DNA of 5,551 nucleotides from Actinomycetota bacterium. Lineage in GTDB: Bacteria > Actinomycetota > Coriobacteriia > Coriobacteriales > RUG844. A model generated the notes under the pieces. The model did not search any database and had not been told where the DNA came from. It worked only from the letters and a program-made list of their open reading frames with translations. Every line of letters begins with the position of its first letter. Within the stretch, counting starts at the first letter, position 1. Made by a program: the position numbers and the translations under genes. Shown here one piece after another: positions 5,348-5,551 of the stretch. The stretch covers positions 734-6,284 of the forward strand of contig JAAXUU010000092.1 of assembly GCA_013335845.1 (NCBI GenBank). Reading direction: 5' to 3'.

Positions 5348-5551
5348 ATGCGAGACGGGGTTCGCTGCACCCAAACGGCGTTTTTCGATGAGGCGGCTGA
5401 CAAACTGCGTTTCGTATCCGGTGTCCGGGCGCGGGCCTTGGAGAATATGGGTATCCATACGGTGCGCGACCTGCTCCAGACGTATCCGCGTCGCTATCTG
5501 GATATGACACAGGTTTCCTCGATAGCTTCGGCGAAGATCGGTGATACCCCT
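5348..5551 (+). CDS. recG: ATP-dependent DNA helicase RecG, N-terminal part
   Basis: Only 68 residues are inside the window and the frame runs off its end. LRFVSGVRARALENMGIHTVRDLLQTYPRRYLDMTQVSSIASAKIGDT (20-67) matches the start of the RecG wedge domain, with the helix-hairpin-helix-like G(V)xxxxAxxLxxxGIxTVxDLLxxxPRRYxD pattern that is nearly diagnostic. RecG remodels stalled replication forks and Holliday junctions. The ATG is four bases after the fakA stop. No other start is possible upstream, because a stop codon lies in frame at 5327. Its ribosome binding site is weak, so translation is probably coupled to fakA. The helicase motifs lie beyond the window. A recG following yloV or a short distance after it is a known arrangement in Gram-positive genomes. 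Confidence 0.93.
   Translation, partial: MRDGVRCTQTAFFDEAADKLRFVSGVRARALENMGIHTVRDLLQTYPRRYLDMTQVSSIASAKIGDTP

Noticed and set aside
4755..5510. Open frame of 251 codons on the minus strand opposite the end of fakA and the start of recG
   Set aside because: Both plus-strand genes are recognised by sequence and the antisense product is Ser/Pro/Arg-rich without any pattern.

Overview
The window is a stretch of bacterial chromosome of moderate GC content, densely packed, with no mobile element, RNA gene cluster or CRISPR array. The best guess for the source is a Gram-positive lineage, possibly an actinobacterium of the Coriobacteriia type. The reasons are an ECF-type thiamine uptake protein with a salvage kinase, a four-cysteine L28, and the gene order L28 / Asp23-like / FakA / RecG that is familiar from Firmicutes and relatives. 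The taxonomic guess rests on general impression and is not proven by the sequence.

Left part (1-2343, plus strand). The window opens inside a ComEC-like metallo-beta-lactamase-fold hydrolase, of which only the C-terminal 230 residues are present. A 290-base gap follows. It holds a candidate sigma-70-type promoter (792-820), a TPP riboswitch aptamer (about 831-934) and an expression platform (927-983) whose last hairpin covers the ribosome binding site of the next gene. The riboswitch leads into a two-gene thiamine salvage operon: thiT, the substrate-binding membrane protein of an ECF thiamine transporter, and an overlapping thiN, thiamine pyrophosphokinase. Together they import thiamine and convert it to TPP, which is the ligand that should shut the operon down. 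The ThiN protein carries an unexpected C-terminal tail with four leucines spaced exactly seven apart.

Middle part (2313-3138, minus strand). A GNAT acetyltransferase of the spermidine/spermine acetyltransferase (SSAT) type runs towards thiN, and the two 3' ends overlap by 31 bases. Upstream of it lie an 11-bp perfect inverted repeat of unclear role, a good rho-independent terminator, and rpmB (ribosomal protein L28, zinc-binding form), all read on the minus strand.

Right part (3139-5551, plus strand). A 197-base divergent intergenic region carries a consensus TATAAT facing rpmB and a TATACT facing the other way. It leads into an apparent operon: an Asp23/Gls24-family protein (YloU-like), a 538-residue DAK2-domain fatty acid kinase FakA (YloV-like), and the first 68 residues of RecG helicase, which runs off the end of the window. 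The rpmB-yloU-yloV-recG neighbourhood links ribosome assembly, use of exogenous fatty acids for lipid synthesis and DNA repair by conserved position, although the functional reason for the linkage is not evident from the sequence.

I found no clearly undescribed biological system. The observations most worth checking are the layout of the TPP switch and the leucine-zipper-like tail on thiamine pyrophosphokinase.
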